DNA of 7,856 bases from an uncultured Actinomycetes bacterium (GTDB taxonomy: Bacteria > Actinomycetota > Actinomycetes > Nanopelagicales > Nanopelagicaceae): NCBI GenBank assembly GCA_903918325.1, contig CAIXDY010000155.1, positions 1 to 7,856 on the forward strand, written 5' to 3'. Position numbers and translations under genes: made by a program. This document shows, piece after piece, positions 5,542 to 7,856 of this stretch. The first letter of the stretch is position 1, and each line of letters starts with the position of its first letter. The notes beneath the pieces are model-generated. The model did not search any database. It saw nothing but the letters and a program-made list of their open reading frames with translations, and had not been told where the DNA came from.

Positions 5542-6846
5542 ATGAGCATCGAGATTAGTAAGCAAGAAGAGTTCGTTCTTCGTACTCTTGAAGAGCGCAA
5601 TATTCGCTTTGTGCGTTTGTGGTTTACCGATGTTCTCGGCTTCTTGAAATCTGTGGCGATTGCACCTGCCGAGTTAGAAAATGCATTTGCTGAAGGAATC
5701 GGTTTTGATGGTTCTGCAATCGAAGGTTTTGCCCGTGTAACTGAATCAGACATGTTGGCAAAACCAGATCCAGCAACATTTTCAATTTTGCCATGGCGCA
5801 CCGAAGCACCAGGAGCTGCTCGAATGTTTTGTGACATTGTCATGCCCGATGGCACTCCATCTCCGGCTGACCCACGCAATGTTTTACGTCGTACGTTAGA
5901 AAAAGCCGCAGCTATGGGTTACACCTGTTACACCCACCCTGAAATTGAATTCTTCTTATTCAAAGAAAAACCAGAAGCCGGTAAAGCACCCGTACCAGTT
6001 GATCAAGGTGGATATTTCGATCACACACCTGCAGTAGTCGGCCATGATTTCCGCCGCCAAGCAATTACTTTGTTGGAAGCAATGGGAATTTCAGTTGAGT
6101 TCTCACATCATGAAGGCGCACCTGGACAACAGGAAATTGATTTGCGATATGCCGATGCTTTGAGCACGGCCGACAACATCATGACTTTCCGCCACGTCAT
6201 TAAAGAAGTAGCACTTGATCAAGGTTTCCACGCATCCTTTATGCCTAAGCCATTTACTGATCATCCAGGTAGTGGAATGCATACGCACGTCTCTTTATTT
6301 AAAGGTGAAGAGAATGCTTTTTACGATTCCAGTGCCGAATTAAATTTGTCAGCAGTCGGACGATCTTTCATTGCAGGCCTTTTAAAGCACGCCCCAGAAA
6401 TTACTGCGATTACTAATCAGTGGGTAAATTCTTACAAACGTTTACACGGTGGGGGAGAAGCACCTGCTTTTGTTAACTGGGGTCCAAGTGATCGCGGTGC
6501 ATTGGTTCGTGTCCCTATGTATAAGCCCAATAAAGAAAACTCCACACGAATTGAATTTAGATCACCAGATACGGCATGTAATCCATACCTTGCATATGCC
6601 GTGATGTTGGCAGCCGGATTAAAGGGCGTTGAAGAAGGCTATGTATTAAAGGATTCAAAGGATCCAGTTTCACTGCCATCAAATCTGAACGAAGCAATCA
6701 TTGAGATGGAAAAGAGTGAGTTAGTACGCCAAACTTTGGGCGAGCATGTCTTTGAATATGTATTGCGCAATAAACGCGCCGAATGGCAGGACTATCGCCG
6801 CCAGGTCAGTGCGTATGAATTAGATCGTTATTTGCCAGTTCTTTAA
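5542..6846 (+). CDS. glnA2: glutamine synthetase family protein, GlnA2 type
   Basis: This cytoplasmic enzyme belongs to the type I glutamine synthetases, which activate glutamate with ATP and join it to ammonium or another amine. Its N-terminal FVLRTLEERNIRFVRLWF and overall sequence match actinobacterial GlnA2. With a 434-residue product, catalytic motifs are HPEIEFF (Glu134, Glu136), SHHEGAPGQQEID (Glu191, Glu198), GSGMHTHVSLF (His247), NSYKR (Arg300), GGGEAP (flap Glu306), VRVPMY (Arg323) and RIEFRSPD (Glu338, Arg340). Two oddities: the ammonium-site motif is FDGSA (55-59) rather than FDGSS, and about 15 residues are absent between GYVL (367-370) and LPSNL, where the adenylylation loop normally lies. 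Some Streptomyces GlnA2 proteins are reported to glutamylate polyamines, so ammonium need not be the main substrate. The ATG at 5533 would add three residues (MPH); 5542 fits homologues better. Confidence 0.93.
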   Translation: MSIEISKQEEFVLRTLEERNIRFVRLWFTDVLGFLKSVAIAPAELENAFAEGIGFDGSAIEGFARVTESDMLAKPDPATFSILPWRTEAPGAARMFCDIVMPDGTPSPADPRNVLRRTLEKAAAMGYTCYTHPEIEFFLFKEKPEAGKAPVPVDQGGYFDHTPAVVGHDFRRQAITLLEAMGISVEFSHHEGAPGQQEIDLRYADALSTADNIMTFRHVIKEVALDQGFHASFMPKPFTDHPGSGMHTHVSLFKGEENAFYDSSAELNLSAVGRSFIAGLLKHAPEITAITNQWVNSYKRLHGGGEAPAFVNWGPSDRGALVRVPMYKPNKENSTRIEFRSPDTACNPYLAYAVMLAAGLKGVEEGYVLKDSKDPVSLPSNLNEAIIEMEKSELVRQTLGEHVFEYVLRNKRAEWQDYRRQVSAYELDRYLPVL

Positions 6847-7286
6847 TTTAAAGAAGCTCGGTGTTCCTCGTCGTGATCGAGAATTACTTGGAGCATAGAT
6901 TCGATGGTGATTGTGCCAAATGTTTTGTGCTGCGCCGCGGCCCTTCGTTCAGTTTCTGAAAGCCCAACTAGATAGTTCTGCATAGAATTTCGACTGACAA
7001 GTAAATTCGCTTTCGCAGTATCGAGTGAAATTGCTTCATATTTCTTTTCAGTTTCTGCAGCATCTGGTTCCCACCATGAAAGTTGAGGAATTAGCGCCTT
7101 GTTATTCATGGCAACTCGCATCATTTCAAAACGTGGCATCCAAACTTCATTATCGACATCTAAAACATGGCCCAAAATGATTACTGGGCCCCACCCCTGG
7201 CCACCCCAATTGCAATTTTGTGCGCTTTCACAAATGGCGTGCGCCGATTGAATTAAAGCCTCAACTTGGTTTTCAAAGGTTGGCAT
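6843..7286 (-). CDS. DinB-superfamily putative metal-binding protein
   Basis: This encodes a 147-residue soluble protein with a DinB-like four-helix-bundle pattern (DinB_2 type). The expected three-histidine metal site is visible: His40 in ILGHVLDVDNEVWMPR, and His138 and His142 in DHDEEH near the C-terminus. The middle (LSWWEPDAAETEKKYE, residues 69-84) is also typical of this family. Members include putative thiol-dependent transferases and damage-induced proteins, but the role of this one is unknown; no catalytic activity should be assumed. Its stop codon overlaps that of glnA by 4 bases on the opposite strand, leaving no room for a terminator between them. It is transcribed away from the leu leader, probably from a leaderless promoter (TAAACT 7 bases before the ATG), and has no Shine-Dalgarno. 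Confidence 0.8.
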   Translation of the reverse strand: MPTFENQVEALIQSAHAICESAQNCNWGGQGWGPVIILGHVLDVDNEVWMPRFEMMRVAMNNKALIPQLSWWEPDAAETEKKYEAISLDTAKANLLVSRNSMQNYLVGLSETERRAAAQHKTFGTITIESMLQVILDHDEEHRASLN

Positions 7287-7293
7287 AAGTCAG

Positions 7294-7299
7294 AGTTTA
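7294..7299 (-). promoter_or_regulatory. -10 element of the DinB-like gene, leaderless promoter
   Basis: On the minus strand TAAACT lies 7 bases before the ATG at 7286, so transcription should start at or one base from the start codon. It lies back-to-back with the leu leader promoter within a 58-base spacer. Confidence 0.5.
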
Positions 7300-7332
7300 A
7301 GCGACGGCTTGCTCAATAAATAGGTTAAGCGT

Positions 7333-7338
7333 TACCCT
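7333..7338 (+). promoter_or_regulatory. -10 element of the leucine leader, leaderless promoter
   Basis: TACCCT (TANNNT pattern) lies exactly 6 bases before the ATG of the leucine leader ORF, the same spacing as at nadE and the cysteine leader. TTGCTC at 7309-7314 is a possible but weak -35, 18 bases upstream. Confidence 0.55.
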
Positions 7339-7344
7339 TGAGCC

Positions 7345-7392
7345 ATGAACACACGCAGTCTCCTCCTTAGCTGCCGTGGCGGGGTTAAATAA
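7345..7392 (+). CDS. leucine leader peptide of leuA
   Basis: The 15-residue ORF reads MNTRSLLLSCRGGVK, with three consecutive leucine codons (CTC CTC CTT, 7360-7368). It lies 73 bases upstream of leuA, starts at a predicted transcription start with no ribosome binding site, and is followed by a GC-rich hairpin. Leu-run leader peptides upstream of leuA are a known feature of Actinobacteria, and the SLLL...CRGG layout agrees with what I recall of them. The ORF should sense charged tRNA-Leu through ribosome pausing; the peptide is probably not functional in itself. It is far too short for normal gene calling. Confidence 0.82.
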   Translation: MNTRSLLLSCRGGVK

Positions 7393-7457
7393 CCGAACCC
7401 CTCGCTGCGGGGTTTGTCGTATCGGTAAAAAGACAAATTCCGCACACTAATAAGGAG
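7363..7457 (+). promoter_or_regulatory. proposed leuA translational attenuator: Leu codons as anti-SD for leuA
   Basis: CTCCTTA (7363-7369), made of the last two Leu codons and the next base, is perfectly complementary over 7 bases to TAAGGAG (7451-7457), which contains the leuA Shine-Dalgarno AAGGAG. With leucine plentiful, the leader is translated quickly and the Leu codons are free to trap the SD. With leucine scarce, a ribosome stalled on the Leu run covers them and leuA is translated. The pairing is visible; the mechanism is inferred. Because CT-rich Leu codons resemble an anti-SD by nature, chance is not excluded, but the match ends exactly at the SD. Confidence 0.55.
7394..7416 (+). 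promoter_or_regulatory. leu leader hairpin with a competing fold
   Basis: Just after the leader stop, CGAACCCC (7394-7401) pairs with GGGGTTTG (7409-7416), one G-U included, around a 7-base loop. A second copy of GGGGTT, at 7381-7386 inside the leader ORF, can pair with the same AACCCC (7396-7401), so the two folds exclude each other. An outer helix ACCGA (7392-7396) with TCGGT (7422-7426) is also possible. The sequence after the hairpin is A-rich, not U-rich, so it is not an ordinary Rho-independent terminator. Confidence 0.6.
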
Positions 7458-7465
7458 CAATAGAA

Positions 7466-7856
7466 ATGAATTTTCCCAAGCAAGTACCTTCTTCGATGCC
7501 AGTGCATCGCTATGAGCCTTTTCACCCAATAGATCTTCCAGATCGCACGTGGCCGAATAAGAAAATTACCAAAGCACCGAAGTGGTGTTCTGTAGATCTT
7601 CGCGATGGAAACCAAGCCCTTATTGATCCCATGGATACGCCACGCAAATTAGCGATGTTCAAACTATTAGTTGCTATGGGTTACAAGGAAATTGAAGTTG
7701 GTTTTCCAAGTGCGAGTCAGACTGATTTTGATTTCGTACGTAAGATCATTGAAGAGAAATTGATTCCAGATGATGTTGTTATCCAGGTTTTAACTCAGGC
7801 ACGCGAGGCTTTAATTGTTCGCACTTTTGAAGCAATCAAAGGTTCAAAGCAGGCGA
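7466..7856 (+). CDS. leuA: 2-isopropylmalate synthase, 5' part cut by window end
   Basis: LeuA condenses acetyl-CoA with 2-oxoisovalerate, the first committed step of leucine synthesis, and is normally inhibited by leucine through a C-terminal domain that lies outside this window. The 130 residues seen are the N-terminal part of the catalytic TIM barrel: WCSVDLRDGNQALIDPM (40-56) holds the metal-binding Asp47 and catalytic Arg46, followed by MGYKEIEVGFPSASQTDFDF (71-90) and VIQVLTQAR. These are hallmarks of the long actinobacterial LeuA group, and the N-terminal SSMPVHRYEPF also matches it. The start is set by AAGGAG (7452-7457), 8 bases before the ATG. The gene lies behind the Leu leader and hairpin, so it should be derepressed on leucine shortage. 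It shares the substrate 2-oxoisovalerate with PanB. Confidence 0.96.
   Translation, partial: MNFPKQVPSSMPVHRYEPFHPIDLPDRTWPNKKITKAPKWCSVDLRDGNQALIDPMDTPRKLAMFKLLVAMGYKEIEVGFPSASQTDFDFVRKIIEEKLIPDDVVIQVLTQAREALIVRTFEAIKGSKQA

Noticed and set aside
5499..5879. 126-codon open frame on the minus strand over the glnA2 start
   Set aside because: It is antisense to the conserved GlnA2 N-terminus, has no recognisable domain and no start signal; it is a shadow of glnA2.
7394..7430. Leu hairpin as a Rho-independent terminator
   Set aside because: The stem is good but is followed by an A-rich stretch (TAAAAAG), not a U-tract, so it fits a translational attenuator better.
7332..7615. Two minus-strand open frames across the leu leader and leuA start
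   Set aside because: They overlap the leader, hairpin and clear leuA coding sequence in antisense and show no protein-family pattern.

Overview
The window reads as a chromosomal stretch from a small-genome actinobacterium of moderate GC, most like the freshwater acI/Nanopelagicales type. This is inferred from actinobacterial protein variants (a GlnA2-type glutamine synthetase, long-form LeuA, short EpsC-type serine acetyltransferase), AT-leaning codon use, very short intergenic gaps and repeated leaderless promoters. No mobile element, CRISPR array, rRNA or tRNA was seen. The genes are core metabolism.

Layout. Positions 11-2122 (minus strand): panB (pantothenate synthesis), followed 9 bases later by a DHA3-type MFS exporter; the two probably form one operon. 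A 76-base divergent spacer carries GGGTAC repeats and the nadE promoter. Positions 2199-3848 (plus): glutamine-dependent NAD+ synthetase. Positions 3849-4061: a regulatory spacer holding a leaderless 25-residue Cys-containing leader ORF (3922-3999), which I propose controls cysK. Positions 4062-5502: cysK and cysE, 1 base apart, the last two steps of cysteine synthesis. Positions 5503-6846: a possible GlnR-type box and a GlnA2-type glutamine synthetase homologue. Positions 6843-7286 (minus): a DinB-fold putative metalloprotein whose stop codon overlaps that of glnA. Positions 7287-7465: divergent promoters, a 15-residue Leu leader ORF (7345-7392), a competing hairpin and the leuA ribosome binding site. 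Positions 7466-7856: the 5' part of leuA, cut by the window end.

The most interesting signal is a regulatory design that occurs twice. Both the cysK-cysE and the leuA transcription units start with a leaderless mini-ORF, TANNNT-N6-ATG, rich in the codon for the pathway's end product. In each, a 7-base segment inside the mini-ORF is complementary to the Shine-Dalgarno sequence of the structural gene (3976-3982 with 4051-4057; 7363-7369 with 7451-7457). A ribosome stalled at starved Cys or Leu codons would cover this anti-SD and free the real gene for translation. There is no U-tract after either structure, so translational rather than transcriptional attenuation fits best. Leader-peptide control of cys and leu genes is known in Actinobacteria; the specific pairings and the shared logic here are read from this sequence and are untested.

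Together the genes cover cysteine, leucine, pantothenate (hence CoA), NAD and gamma-glutamyl or glutamine metabolism. Leucine and pantothenate share the precursor 2-oxoisovalerate, while cysteine is used with pantothenate in CoA synthesis.
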